A DNA stretch of 64,000 nt from Pontixanthobacter rizhaonensis (GCF_012972675.1 NZ_JABCRE010000003.1:62001-126000), one strand, 5' to 3'; shown: positions 26,441-35,935, counted from the first letter of the stretch. The notes: generated from the letters alone by a model not told the origin. Translations and numbers: made by a program.

Positions 26441-27579
26441 TTGCAGCGAGCGCTTTAGACTATCGCGAGCTGGCGCGGCGGCGCTTGCCCCGATTCCTGT
26501 TCGAATACATTGATGGTGGTTCTTACGCAGAGGTAACGCTGGATCGAAACGTTACCGATCTAAAAGATGTTGCACTGCGTCAGCGAGTATTGCGCGACGT
26601 GTCGCAGATCGACCTTACCACACGGATGTTTGACCAGGATTTCACCTTACCGGTCGCCCTCGCTCCGATCGGCTTGGCCGGGATGAACGCCCGCCGCGGC
26701 GAATGTCAGGCTGTTCGTGCCGCAAATGCAGCTGGCATTCCCTTCACATTGTCGACCGTCTCCGCCTGCAATATTGAAGAAGTTGCGGAAGCCGCATCGG
26801 CCCCCTTCTGGTTTCAGCTTTATATGATTCGTGATCGTGCCTTCATGCGCGATCTGATGGCCCGGGCCGTGACAGCTGGCTGCACTGCTTTGGTATTTAC
26901 AGTCGACATGCCGGTGCCCGGCAGCCGGTATCGCGATTATCATTCTGGTCTGGCAGGGGCGCCGGGCTTCCTCGGCGGGATGCGCCGCGCGACGCAGGGC
27001 GCGATGCGGCCCGGCTGGGCTTGGGATGTCGGCATTCATGGCCGCCCTCATAACCTAGGTAACGTTGCTCCTGTTCTGGGCGAAAAGTCAGGGATCGAGG
27101 ATTTTTTCGCTTGGATGCGCGACAATTTTGACCCCACCGTTACATGGGATGATCTTGATTTCATCCGCAGCGAATGGGATGGGCCATTGATTATCAAAGG
27201 CATTCTGGATCCGGAAGATGCGGTCCGCGCAGCAGACCTGGGCGCAGATGGGTTAGTGGTTTCTAACCACGGCGGACGGCAACTGGACGGTGTACCTTCA
27301 ACGGCCAAAGCGCTGCCGGCGATTGCTGAGGCTGCCGGTGACAGGCTGACCATTCTGGCTGATGGCGGCATCCGGTCAGGCCTCGACGTGGTCCGCATGC
27401 TGGCACTCGGGGCTCAAGGGGTCTTACTTGGCCGCGCTTGGGCCTATGCCCTTGGCGCAAAAGGCGAAGCAGGCATATCGCATATGCTGAGCTTGGTAGA
27501 GGCAGAGATGCGTGTGGCCATGTCGTTAACTGGTGTGACCAGTATTGCCGACATCTCTAGCGATATCTTAGTCCGCTAA
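26437..27579 (+). CDS. lldD: FMN-dependent alpha-hydroxy-acid oxidase, L-lactate dehydrogenase type
   Basis: 380 residues, full length for LldD. N-terminal [21 protein letters not shown], then [13 protein letters not shown], and the active-site segment [15 protein letters not shown] with His278 as the catalytic base and the neighbouring Arg for carboxylate binding; [26 protein letters not shown] is the FMN phosphate region. It oxidises L-lactate to pyruvate, feeding electrons to the respiratory chain. ATGA overlap with the kinase gene and the lactate-forming RhaEW opposite indicate that it finishes rhamnose breakdown. Other alpha-hydroxy acids are possible substrates, but context favours lactate. 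Confidence 0.92.
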   Translation: MIAASALDYRELARRRLPRFLFEYIDGGSYAEVTLDRNVTDLKDVALRQRVLRDVSQIDLTTRMFDQDFTLPVALAPIGLAGMNARRGECQAVRAANAAGIPFTLSTVSACNIEEVAEAASAPFWFQLYMIRDRAFMRDLMARAVTAGCTALVFTVDMPVPGSRYRDYHSGLAGAPGFLGGMRRATQGAMRPGWAWDVGIHGRPHNLGNVAPVLGEKSGIEDFFAWMRDNFDPTVTWDDLDFIRSEWDGPLIIKGILDPEDAVRAADLGADGLVVSNHGGRQLDGVPSTAKALPAIAEAAGDRLTILADGGIRSGLDVVRMLALGAQGVLLGRAWAYALGAKGEAGISHMLSLVEAEMRVAMSLTGVTSIADISSDILVR

Positions 27580-27587
27580 AACGCCGA

Positions 27588-28385
27588 CTAGTCTTCCGCT
27601 TGCACAAGATCGATATGACGTAGACCGGCTTCGCGCAGTGTATCGATCAGTTTGGGGTCAGCACGGTCATCAGTGATCAGTCGATCAATCCGGTCCAGCC
27701 CGCACACGATTGCGCCTGAGGTGGTCTGCAACTTACTGCTATCGACCAGAAGGATTACCTTGTCGGTCCTGTCGAGAAAGCGCCGCTGGCTGGCAACCAG
27801 CAAGGCGTCGGCTTGAAATATTCCCCGCTGGCTAACCGCAGCGGCACCGAGGAACAGTTTGCTGGCATGAAAGTTAGGCATGCTCACTTCGCCAGCTGGT
27901 GCCAGAATGATATTCTGTTCACGGAATATCGGCCCCGACGGGACGATCAGCTGGGTTGTTTCCTGACCCAACAGAGCATTGACGATATACAGCGAATTGG
28001 TCAGCACTTGCAGATTGCGTTCCGCCAAATGCTCGCACATTTGATAGGTAGTGGTACCGCCATCGATAATGATGCCTTCGCCGCTTTCGCACATAGCCGC
28101 AGCTGCTTTACCAATGGCTCGCTTGGTACCAATATTCAGCTCGAGCGATTTCTCAAAGGGTGTACCCGCTAGGCTTGGCGGGCTACCTGCCGCTTTTGAA
28201 CCGGTTTCAACTGCCTTAGCTCCGCCATGCAGCCGAACGATTTTTTCCTGCTTTTCCAACCGTGCAAGGTCACGGCGTATTGTCGCAGGCGATGCCTCAA
28301 CATTCGCTTCGAGATAACGATACGTCGTGAAACCTTTCGACCTAATGGCATCGAGGATTATCTCTTCGCGCTCGGCGGCGTGCAT
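27588..28385 (-). CDS. DeoR-family transcriptional regulator, probable rhamnose/locus repressor
   Basis: 265 residues from ATG 28385, with AGGGA seven bases upstream; an in-frame TTG at 28391 is less well placed. The N-terminal winged helix (EREEIILDAIRSKGFTTYRYLE, in part, and ASPATIRRDLARLEKQEKIVRLHGG) is the DeoR DNA-binding domain, and the C-terminal sugar-phosphate sensor has TKRAIGKAAA, IIIDGGTTT and VLTNSLYIVNALL. DeoR proteins usually repress catabolic genes and release DNA on binding a phosphorylated intermediate, here probably L-rhamnulose-1-phosphate or DHAP (inference). It converges on lldD with 8 bases between stops. It is the only regulator in the glycan locus and the natural candidate for the decamer operators. 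Confidence 0.88.
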   Translation of the reverse strand: MHAAEREEIILDAIRSKGFTTYRYLEANVEASPATIRRDLARLEKQEKIVRLHGGAKAVETGSKAAGSPPSLAGTPFEKSLELNIGTKRAIGKAAAAMCESGEGIIIDGGTTTYQMCEHLAERNLQVLTNSLYIVNALLGQETTQLIVPSGPIFREQNIILAPAGEVSMPNFHASKLFLGAAAVSQRGIFQADALLVASQRRFLDRTDKVILLVDSSKLQTTSGAIVCGLDRIDRLITDDRADPKLIDTLREAGLRHIDLVQAED

Positions 28386-28555
28386 GCCCAATTCCCTGTC
28401 AAAAATTCGTGCAGATGGCTGCGATCGTGTTACGAATGCACTCTGTGCCCCCCGAACACGTCAGTATCAAGTCACAACCAATCGCTTTTGCGCAGAATCG
28501 TGCGTCGCACGCGCTAATTGGCCCCGTTATCCGCTGTTATGGCCGCCAAATGGTA

Positions 28556-30250
28556 TTAACGCTGCCTTTGATCAAGTTGATAAGCATATAGCGACGGTAC
28601 CGCCGAAATCGGTCGATTGAGCCATTCCTGATAGGGGGCTGGGGAATGATCCAGCCGAAGTGTCCGGTTGGAATGCATGCCGATAACTCGCGCATCAGGC
28701 CCTTCTGATGCGCCCAAAATAACCACTTCTTCGCTCGGGCTTGCACCGCCTTCCACCAAAACTTTGACGTTCCATGCGGTGTTATATCGCCCGTGACCGG
28801 GCAACCAATAGCCGGCACCGCCAGCCTTATAAAGATCATACATCGGCGCACCATCAGCGGCCTTCAAATCCGGCCTGATGTGCACAGTCACATTGTCATA
28901 GAGATTCTGGTGATTGGCTCCGGCATGCTGGTCCAGCGTTGGTGTCGTCCATACGACTGCATCCTTATAGACGGATCGGGTCGATTGCGTGTTGAAGCTT
29001 AAAGCATGAACGGTCGGGTTGAACACTGTCAGCCCATCGACAAGCACATTGTGCACATTGCCAATATGAACGCTGTAATGCGCCAGATGGGAACCCTCTG
29101 TGACGATGTTCTTGATTGTCACATTGCCAAGATCATCGGTCAGAATCCCGCTGTCACTGTCTTTTATTCTGACATTCTGGATCCAGCCATTGTGCACCCC
29201 GGTGAAATAAATGCCATTGAACCCGGATTCGTTGTGGTGACCAAAATCGGGATTCTCTGGAAAGACCATCGACAAGTCCTGAATCCCGACATCGGACAAA
29301 TGCTCCCAACTTGCGAAATAAGCTGGCAATTCTGCACTAATCGAATGGAGTAACGGATCGGCAATCGTGACTTGGTTGCCGTCAATTGCCTCAATCCGCG
29401 TAGCTTGGCGTACAAGCGGGCGATCCGGCAATTCCCAATGGCGGCTGCCAATCTTCTCTTTGGTATCGCCGTAGAGCGACTTTACCAAGGGGCCATCGGG
29501 CCCTGCGCGATTGTGCCAATTAATCTGCAGAACATCACCCACTGTTAGCGCTCCGGGTTCGTTGACTTGCAGTTCACGGGTAAACTGTTTTCCCGAAGCA
29601 ATGTTCGCAACGGTCTGTATTGGCCGATCGTATCGCTGCAGATAAGTCGCATGTCGGCCGCCGGGCACCCGGGCCCAAATAAATCCCGCCGTCCAACTGT
29701 AGGGGGAAAACAGGACATCCAGATTGGCGTTCTTATCACGCGCAAATTTGTCGTTTTCTTTGAGATACTGACGGATTTCGTCAAGCGCACCACCGTCATC
29801 TATCTGGTTGAGCGGACGTGGCATAAACAGCTCGGTCCCGCCGTCGCCCATTCCTACTCCTGACAAGACGATACCACTTTTCTCGATCCAGAGAATTTCA
29901 GTGAGATTGTAACGACCGGCGTGCAACTGGACCCGAACAGGGCCGACGACTTCATGAGCCGCCTTCATGGCGTCTAACAGCGCTTTACTGTCATCAATAC
30001 CATCGTCAGGCACTGCCCCGAAATCTGCCACATCTATAACGCGGTCTGCCTGCGGAATCGGTGCCCCGCCGAAATCGTAACCAGCATAAGAGAAATCAGG
30101 TAACGGATTTTCTTCCCGCGTCTGCGGATCGGATATGATCGCTGGCAACTCCTGCGCCAAAGCGGAAGGTATGCCTGCCCCAACCATCATCAAAACTGTC
30201 GCAACCGATCCGCCGCAAATCCGCAATTTCTGTGTCCAGTTGATCATCAT
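28556..30250 (-). CDS. Secreted right-handed beta-helix protein (pectate-lyase-superfamily-like), function unknown
   Basis: 564 residues from ATG 30250 (GAGGAG four to seven bases before 30250/30247); the frame is open to 30277 but that would encroach on the operator at 30294. Signal peptide to about residue 34 (SALAQ). A Pectate_lyase_3-type opening, VIDVADFGAVPDDGIDDSKALLDAMKAA, is followed by parallel beta-helix coils from about 300 to 470 (GIQDLSMVFPEN, YFTGVHNGWIQNVRIKDSDSGILT and similar, each rich in N and G turns). It could be a lyase, a polygalacturonase-like hydrolase or an oligosaccharide dehydratase acting on uronate ends; I cannot identify catalytic residues. It diverges from the hydratase-like gene and second TonB receptor, sharing their palindromic operator. 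Confidence 0.72.
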   Translation of the reverse strand: MMINWTQKLRICGGSVATVLMMVGAGIPSALAQELPAIISDPQTREENPLPDFSYAGYDFGGAPIPQADRVIDVADFGAVPDDGIDDSKALLDAMKAAHEVVGPVRVQLHAGRYNLTEILWIEKSGIVLSGVGMGDGGTELFMPRPLNQIDDGGALDEIRQYLKENDKFARDKNANLDVLFSPYSWTAGFIWARVPGGRHATYLQRYDRPIQTVANIASGKQFTRELQVNEPGALTVGDVLQINWHNRAGPDGPLVKSLYGDTKEKIGSRHWELPDRPLVRQATRIEAIDGNQVTIADPLLHSISAELPAYFASWEHLSDVGIQDLSMVFPENPDFGHHNESGFNGIYFTGVHNGWIQNVRIKDSDSGILTDDLGNVTIKNIVTEGSHLAHYSVHIGNVHNVLVDGLTVFNPTVHALSFNTQSTRSVYKDAVVWTTPTLDQHAGANHQNLYDNVTVHIRPDLKAADGAPMYDLYKAGGAGYWLPGHGRYNTAWNVKVLVEGGASPSEEVVILGASEGPDARVIGMHSNRTLRLDHSPAPYQEWLNRPISAVPSLYAYQLDQRQR

Positions 30251-30293
30251 TCCACTCCTCTCGACGTCTTTCAACAAGGGTATTGACCCCGAA

Positions 30294-30307
30294 TGATACC
30301 GGTGTCA
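30294..30307. promoter_or_regulatory. Palindromic operator in the divergent beta-helix/hydratase promoter
   Basis: TGATACCGGTGTCA is a near-perfect palindrome (12 of 14 positions, ACCGGT core) of the type bound by LacI- or GntR-family sugar-acid regulators. A second inverted repeat, TATTGAC at 30281-30287 with GTCAATA at 30304-30310, overlaps it. It lies 44 bases before the beta-helix ATG (30250) and about 73 before the chosen start of the hydratase-like gene. No LacI or GntR regulator is encoded in the window, and the decamer repeats seen elsewhere are absent here. Confidence 0.65.
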
Positions 30308-30379
30308 ATAATGCTGAGTATAGACAGAGGAGAGGCGTGCTTGGCAGCCGGCTTCATCTGTGCAGAGCTGGGAGGGCCC

Positions 30380-31246
30380 GTGAACAAGGTCATAAACAAG
30401 ATACTGACTGATACGCCGAATCTGGATTCGGAGGGGCCCCAGCACGGGCAAGGCTCTCTAAAATCTGGACTGGCCGGATCGGCATCGCAGATTTCACAGC
30501 AACTGCTATCGGCGCGGACAACGGCAACGGCTCTATCTGACTTTCCCGGCAGCCCTCCTGAACATCTGGAGGAAGCCTACGGCATTCAGCGGACGTCATT
30601 GGAACAGTGGCCCGATAGCGTTGCGGGTTGGAAAGTAGGGGGCATCCCCGAACGCTTGCGTAACAAACTTGGTGCTGACTGGCTTGTCGGCCCGATATTC
30701 GACCGATCTGTCAAACAAGCTGATGAGAATGAGAGCATTGCAATGCCCGTGTTCGGCGGCGGCTTTGCCGCGATCGAACCCGAACTGGTGGTATGCCTCG
30801 GGAATAGTCGGAGCGAGGATCGGATGTTTATAGGTGCCGAAATCGCGAGCAGCCCGGTACCGGCGATCAATGATCACGGCCCAACCGCCGTGGTCTGCGA
30901 TTTTGGCAATAATAACGGCCTGCTTGTGGGCAGTGAAATTGCGGATTGGCAACATATCGACGAGCCGCTCGAAGTGTCCATCTGGATCAACGATTCGCTG
31001 ATCACAACAAAAATGCTGGGAGGGCTGGCTGAGCACGCCTCACCTGCTTTGCAGTTTTGCCTCGACCATGCCGCACGGCAAGGGCGCGAACTGGCTCCCG
31101 GCACGTTCGTATCCACCGGAGCCATCACAGGCATTCACGAGGCGAGTATCGGCGCAAGGTCGAAAATTTCGTTCGGCAAATGGGGCATGCTGCGTTTGCA
31201 TTTGACCCAAGCCGACCGGCTCACCTTGGAAAATCAAAGTGTTTAA
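30380..31246 (+). CDS. 2-keto-4-pentenoate hydratase / FAH-fold protein (MhpD-like)
   Basis: 288 residues if started at GTG 30380, which follows GGAGGG (30371-30376); the frame is open to ATG 30293 but that codon lies next to the palindromic operator, and family members normally start shortly before a QISQQLLSARTT-like segment. Typical features: EEAYGIQRTSLEQW, VAGWKVGGIPERLR, AAIEPELVVCLG with the conserved Glu pair for metal binding, and VSTGAITGIHEA near the end. The family hydrates or decarboxylates 2-keto-enoic acids. In this locus the substrate may be a 2-keto-3-deoxy or dehydrated sugar acid; that is inference from position between a beta-helix gene and a TonB receptor. It starts a two-gene operon. 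Confidence 0.8.
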   Translation: MNKVINKILTDTPNLDSEGPQHGQGSLKSGLAGSASQISQQLLSARTTATALSDFPGSPPEHLEEAYGIQRTSLEQWPDSVAGWKVGGIPERLRNKLGADWLVGPIFDRSVKQADENESIAMPVFGGGFAAIEPELVVCLGNSRSEDRMFIGAEIASSPVPAINDHGPTAVVCDFGNNNGLLVGSEIADWQHIDEPLEVSIWINDSLITTKMLGGLAEHASPALQFCLDHAARQGRELAPGTFVSTGAITGIHEASIGARSKISFGKWGMLRLHLTQADRLTLENQSV

Positions 31247-31280
31247 CAGTACTGAATACATCACATCTGGAGAGGTAGAA

Positions 31281-34200
31281 ATGATGCAAAAATTTGTGAA
31301 AAACACGCTGCGAACTGCAGCATCAGCCGGTGTTATCGCCACCGCGCTTAGTTTGTCGGTTACAGCTGCGGCACAGCAAACCAGCAACGATGCGCCTGTT
31401 TCATCAAGCGAAAGTGACACCGGTGCCAATGAGAACGTAATTGTGGTCAGCGGCATCCGTCAGTCACTTCAAAACGCGCTTGAAGAGAAACGTAGCACAG
31501 ACAACTTGATCGAAGTCATTCAGTCTGAAGATATCGGCAAGCTACCCGATCAAAACCTCGCCGAGGTGCTTGAGAACATCACCGGCGTTCAGATTACCCG
31601 CGATGCCGGCGTTGGAACGGGGGTTCAAATCCGCGGTACAAGCGCGAACCGCGTGGAAATCAACGGCGTATCAACCGTTGGGTCAGGAACAGGTCGCTCA
31701 GGCATTAGCTTTGAAGATCTGCCTGCTGCACTGATTGCGGCAGTTGAAGTGACTAAGGTTCCCGAAGCCAAGACAATTGAGGGTTCCGTCGGGGGTACGG
31801 TCAACTTGCGCACGATCCGGCCACTTGAACTAACCGAACCCCTGCTGGCCATCCGTGCCCAGGGCGAACACAGCAATCTTCTCGACACGATCACACCTCG
31901 ACTGTCAGCGACCATCGGTAATAGCTGGAATACCGGCGCGGGTGAGATCGGATTCGCAATGAGCGCCAGCTATGCTGAGCTCGATGTTTCAGAATTCTTC
32001 GCCCGCGTTGACCGAGATCGGACTGTTCTTCCAGGCGCATCGGCCAGTTCCGAGGCGTTTCCATTTTTACGCGTGCAGTTCCTTGATCAAGACATCAACA
32101 ATCAAGAATATACGACGCTGAACTGGACCGGCTCGCTTGAGTGGAAGCCATCGGACCATGTGCGGGTATATCTTGATGCGACAATCAACGATCAGGAGCG
32201 GGTAGAACAAGGCTCACGCGCTTTCTTCTCGGGAACCACTTCAGCTGCGGTGATCGACAACACTAACAATACGTCCTTCGAAACGGTCGACTTCGGCACA
32301 GTTCAGGGCCCCAACGGGCCACTTGTCCTCGGTGAAGTGCAAGCGGTTACGTCAGGCGTCCTGGGCGTTGGTGTTACTACTAACGGAACGATTGACCCCA
32401 ACCTACGCACCTCGACAACAACCGGTTCACGTCAGACCAACAGCTCTGTCTTCGCGACCGGTTTGGAGTGGAATAAGGACCGGTTCAACGTACTTGTCGA
32501 AGCGTCCCGCTCCGTATCGAACTCGGACTTCCCAGGCCTCGGCTTCCAGTTTGACTTCATCAATCCAAATGGACCACAGCCATCGCTTGGTCAAAGCAGT
32601 GACAACGGCGTACCGGCGATTTTCGATACGAGTGGCGGCATTCTCCAGTTCGGCATCGCTCCTGGACTCGCAGAGACACCAACATCAGATCAGCTCCTAG
32701 ACCCAAACAACTATCGCATCCGTCAGGTAACTCGCGGGGCAAACAGCAATGATAATAGCGAGACGGCGTTCAGGCTCGATCTAAACTTCGATTCTGATGA
32801 TGTGCTACCGTTCTTTTCATCAATTGACGCTGGCTGGCGCTATAGCGTCTCAAAGGCTGAGAATATCGACAGCAGCCTGCGCAATAACTTTACAGCCACA
32901 AGCTCACCGTCATTCTTCCGCCCGACGTTGGGGCAAATAAGTCAGTTCGTAACACCTGGGGAGAACGGCTTTGACGCCGCTGGTGGCGATCGGACACTGT
33001 TCATCCCCGATTTCCTGCAAATTGATCCGGCAGCAGCGGCAAATAACCCCGATGAAGTATTGGCGGCTATTAATGCTGCGATCGCAGTACAGAACAACCA
33101 GAACAATGTTGATCTACCGATGATCAGCGAGCCGACCGAGACGCTCTCTGCGTTCTTCGATATCGAGGAAAAGACTCTCGCGGCATATCTGCAAGGCAAT
33201 TACGACACCGAATTCGCAGGGATGCCAATCCGCGGTAACGTAGGCGTCCGTTGGGTCTCCACCAATCTGAATTCGATCGGTAACAATGTCATCAATGGCA
33301 ATGTGGCCGGACAGATCCGGCAGTCGTCGAACTACGAATTCTGGCTGCCACGCTTCAGTCTAGTAGCAGAGCCTGCACAGGATGTACTCATCCGCGGCGG
33401 TGTCTCGCGTGATCTGCGTCGTCCAAATTTTGACAACCTGTCGACTTCGGTCGCGTTCGGTGGAAACGCTACTGCGGCTGTGAACGTCGGGAACCCGCAG
33501 CTTGAACCTGAAACTGTCTGGTCATTCGACGTAGCTGGTGAATACTACTTCTCGGATACAGGGTTTTTCAGCGTCGGTTTCTTCCATAAACGCCGTACCA
33601 ACCTGTTCGCACAGCAGACCGAATTCCCGGTAGAGGTCAATGGCCCGAACGGGATTGAACGCGACATTACCGCTCCTTGCGAAGGTGGTGGTATTTTCAA
33701 CCCGTTTGCAGACCGGAACGTATTTTCGCCGGTCCAGGGAATTGGCATCTGTGTGCCGGTTGCATCCACAATCAACTCGAACGGCGTCGCCACTCAAACG
33801 GGTGTAGAAGTAGCGTTTCAGTATGATCTATCGGCGTTCGAAGACACACTGGGCTTTGCCTCAGGCTTCGGATTTATCGGTAACTTCACTTACCAGGAGG
33901 ATGGCGGAAACGTCTCTAACTTCTTCAACGGTAGTGGTGGCGGTAACGCATTGAACCTTCTGCTAGGGCGCACAGACTCCACCCAGGCGACCGCAACGTT
34001 AGATGACGATGTAGTCCAGCAGTTGGTCACTTTGCCTAACTTGTCGAAATACTCGTACAACGCGACGCTGTTTTACGACAAATATGGCCTAAACCTGCGG
34101 GCTCGCTACAGCTGGCGTTCGTCTTTCAGAGGGACGGACACGCGTCGCTTCGGCCTTCCGCGTATCGTCGATGACCGCGGCCAGCTAAACGCTAGCCTCA

Positions 34201-34355
34201 GCTATGCGATCACAGATCAGCTGACGCTCAGCGTAGACGGTATCAACCTACTGCAAGAAAGAACTGACGAGTTTTGCATCAGGGAAGGCGCTTTGCTGTG
34301 TCAGCAAGACTTTGCCGATCGCCGTATCGTCGGAGGCGTTAGCTTCAAATTCTAA
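31281..34355 (+). CDS. Second TonB-dependent receptor (SusC-like)
   Basis: 1024 residues from ATG 31281 with GGAGAGG at 31269-31275. Signal peptide to about residue 35 (VTAAAQQ). Plug domain: NVIVVSGIRQSLQNALEEKR, GKLPDQNLAEVLENITGVQI and GTGVQIRGTSANRVEING, followed by a 22-strand-type barrel ending GGVSFKF with the C-terminal Phe. It belongs to the same large receptor family as the gene at 16697-20092 but differs through the barrel, so the ligands probably differ. It is 34 bases downstream of the hydratase-like gene and closed by a strong terminator. Regulation likely follows the palindromic operator, not the decamer family. Confidence 0.95.
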   Translation: MMQKFVKNTLRTAASAGVIATALSLSVTAAAQQTSNDAPVSSSESDTGANENVIVVSGIRQSLQNALEEKRSTDNLIEVIQSEDIGKLPDQNLAEVLENITGVQITRDAGVGTGVQIRGTSANRVEINGVSTVGSGTGRSGISFEDLPAALIAAVEVTKVPEAKTIEGSVGGTVNLRTIRPLELTEPLLAIRAQGEHSNLLDTITPRLSATIGNSWNTGAGEIGFAMSASYAELDVSEFFARVDRDRTVLPGASASSEAFPFLRVQFLDQDINNQEYTTLNWTGSLEWKPSDHVRVYLDATINDQERVEQGSRAFFSGTTSAAVIDNTNNTSFETVDFGTVQGPNGPLVLGEVQAVTSGVLGVGVTTNGTIDPNLRTSTTTGSRQTNSSVFATGLEWNKDRFNVLVEASRSVSNSDFPGLGFQFDFINPNGPQPSLGQSSDNGVPAIFDTSGGILQFGIAPGLAETPTSDQLLDPNNYRIRQVTRGANSNDNSETAFRLDLNFDSDDVLPFFSSIDAGWRYSVSKAENIDSSLRNNFTATSSPSFFRPTLGQISQFVTPGENGFDAAGGDRTLFIPDFLQIDPAAAANNPDEVLAAINAAIAVQNNQNNVDLPMISEPTETLSAFFDIEEKTLAAYLQGNYDTEFAGMPIRGNVGVRWVSTNLNSIGNNVINGNVAGQIRQSSNYEFWLPRFSLVAEPAQDVLIRGGVSRDLRRPNFDNLSTSVAFGGNATAAVNVGNPQLEPETVWSFDVAGEYYFSDTGFFSVGFFHKRRTNLFAQQTEFPVEVNGPNGIERDITAPCEGGGIFNPFADRNVFSPVQGIGICVPVASTINSNGVATQTGVEVAFQYDLSAFEDTLGFASGFGFIGNFTYQEDGGNVSNFFNGSGGGNALNLLLGRTDSTQATATLDDDVVQQLVTLPNLSKYSYNATLFYDKYGLNLRARYSWRSSFRGTDTRRFGLPRIVDDRGQLNASLSYAITDQLTLSVDGINLLQERTDEFCIREGALLCQQDFADRRIVGGVSFKF

Positions 34356-34377
34356 CGATCAACGCCGCAACGCAAGA

Positions 34378-34409
34378 GGGGAGCGCCGACAATCGGCGCT
34401 CCCCTTTTT
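34378..34409 (+). terminator. Rho-independent terminator of the second TonB receptor operon
   Basis: GGGGAGCGCCGA (34378-34389) and TCGGCGCTCCCC (34393-34404) form a perfect 12-bp stem with a 3-base loop (CAA), followed by TTTTT (34405-34409). It lies 23 bases after the receptor stop and before the convergent beta-helix lipoprotein gene. Confidence 0.95.
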
Positions 34410-34479
34410 GTTTGGATCATCGGTTTGAACGGTCCCCCGTCCAAAGCCTTTGTGGGCATTTTGGCCAAACTATAAAATG

Positions 34480-35919
34480 CTACTCAATATTTGAATCGAG
34501 ATTTGTCAGTATATTATCAGCTGCAATATCAACATTGGATGACATGATCGGGCCGACAATGCCCTGATGCGGTCCAACCGTGATCCCGACCGTGTTGGAT
34601 GCGTTCTGCCGGGCGCCGCCAATACCGGCGATCTGGTTACCCGCAACCGATGCATTCGTGACCCCTTCCAGCACTATCCCTTCGTACCGGTTGTAACGCA
34701 CTGGTCCGTTTTGACCGGCCACACGCGCACCGAGATTGCGAATGAGATTGCCTGACACCGTGACCATGTTCGCGGATTCAACCTGAACCGCCCGCTGGGC
34801 TCCGTTGAAGACATTATCGCGTATCAAAACCGGCTGAACGATCCGTTCGGATGTCTGCCCGTTAGTGTCGCGTAACGGTTGCGCCAGCGATTCAAGCGAC
34901 ACGCCGCGTACTACATTTACAAAAACATTGCCTTCCATCGTAATGCTCTGCGCACCGCGCTTTGATGAAATGCCGTCGAAGCCCCCATAAAACTGGTTGT
35001 TGCGCATTACATAGTTCGCACCGAATGAAGCGTTGTATGGCGCCGCAGACATATAAATGCTGGCATCGCGAATGCCGAAGAATACAGAATTTTCAATCAG
35101 GGCAGACTGGGCGCCCATGACAAATACTCCGCTATCGCCGCCGGCATTACGCCAAGTATCTGTGGTGCTGTCGACCGCTGCCGCATTGTTCGGATCGGTC
35201 AGATAGGTTGTACGGTTTGCGGAGCTGATGGGAGCGCCCACCACTGTAAGTCCGTCGATAGTGACCGCATCCACTTTAGCACGCGGGCTAGTTCCCCCCG
35301 TGGCGCCGCGAATGGACAGGCCATCCGTTGTGCTGGCGACAGGATTGCCCGTAGTCGTTGCTCCGACCGATGTCCCCTGCGGCACTGTACCCGATAGATG
35401 AGCCCGAGAGATATCAATCTCTCCGCCCGTCCAGCTAACATTGACCAACGCATCTCCACCGCAGGCGGCGCTGAAGCTGGAGGTGGTGGCGTCAAAATCA
35501 ATAATGTCCGAGTTGACATTGCTCCCGGCGACGAAAACCACACCGGTAGCGATAATCGCAAAATCCGCATTTTTGATTATGACACTCACACCGCCGGGGT
35601 CGTCAATATTGTAGGTGCCAGCTGGGATCGTGAGCGTATCACCCTTATTCGCGGCCTGCTGCAAAGAGGTGGTGATCGCCGCGGTATCGTCCATCCCGTC
35701 ATCTGCAATGGCCTGCCATCCTGCAGTTCCATCACATTCACCGCCTGTCGCAGCGAACGTGCCGGTCGGAGTGGATGTCGGAGTCGGGGTCGGGGTTGGC
35801 GATGGGGATGCAACCGGGGGTGCTGATGATGAGCCGTCCCCTCCCCCGCATGAGCCAAGCGGTAGGCAGACAGACACCAGCAAGCCTGCGGCAAGCACAC
35901 GCGTTTTGGGATTATTCAC
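34480..35919 (-). CDS. Right-handed beta-helix lipoprotein of unknown activity
   Basis: 479 residues. Lipoprotein signal ends PLGSC (about Cys24), then a Ser/Gly and Thr-Pro repeat linker (PTPTPTPTSTPT, about residues 41-52) that would hold the domain away from the membrane. The remainder is a parallel beta-helix: DDGMDDTAAITTSLQQAANKG near the start resembles the pectate-lyase-superfamily entry, and later coils include DNVFNGAQRAVQVESANMVTVSG and GIVLEGVTNASVAGNQIAG. Such folds occur in lyases, hydrolases and C5-epimerases of uronates; no catalytic residue is clear. It is last in the GH78-sulfatase-GH3 operon, starting 16 bases after the GH3 stop. Confidence 0.7.
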   Translation of the reverse strand: MNNPKTRVLAAGLLVSVCLPLGSCGGGDGSSSAPPVASPSPTPTPTPTSTPTGTFAATGGECDGTAGWQAIADDGMDDTAAITTSLQQAANKGDTLTIPAGTYNIDDPGGVSVIIKNADFAIIATGVVFVAGSNVNSDIIDFDATTSSFSAACGGDALVNVSWTGGEIDISRAHLSGTVPQGTSVGATTTGNPVASTTDGLSIRGATGGTSPRAKVDAVTIDGLTVVGAPISSANRTTYLTDPNNAAAVDSTTDTWRNAGGDSGVFVMGAQSALIENSVFFGIRDASIYMSAAPYNASFGANYVMRNNQFYGGFDGISSKRGAQSITMEGNVFVNVVRGVSLESLAQPLRDTNGQTSERIVQPVLIRDNVFNGAQRAVQVESANMVTVSGNLIRNLGARVAGQNGPVRYNRYEGIVLEGVTNASVAGNQIAGIGGARQNASNTVGITVGPHQGIVGPIMSSNVDIAADNILTNLDSNIE

Positions 35920-35935
35920 GCAAACTACTCCGAAT

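Noticed and set aside
30293-30379. N-terminal extension of the hydratase-like gene to ATG 30293
   Set aside because: It starts beside the palindromic operator and has no ribosome binding site; GTG 30380 follows GGAGGG and matches family length.
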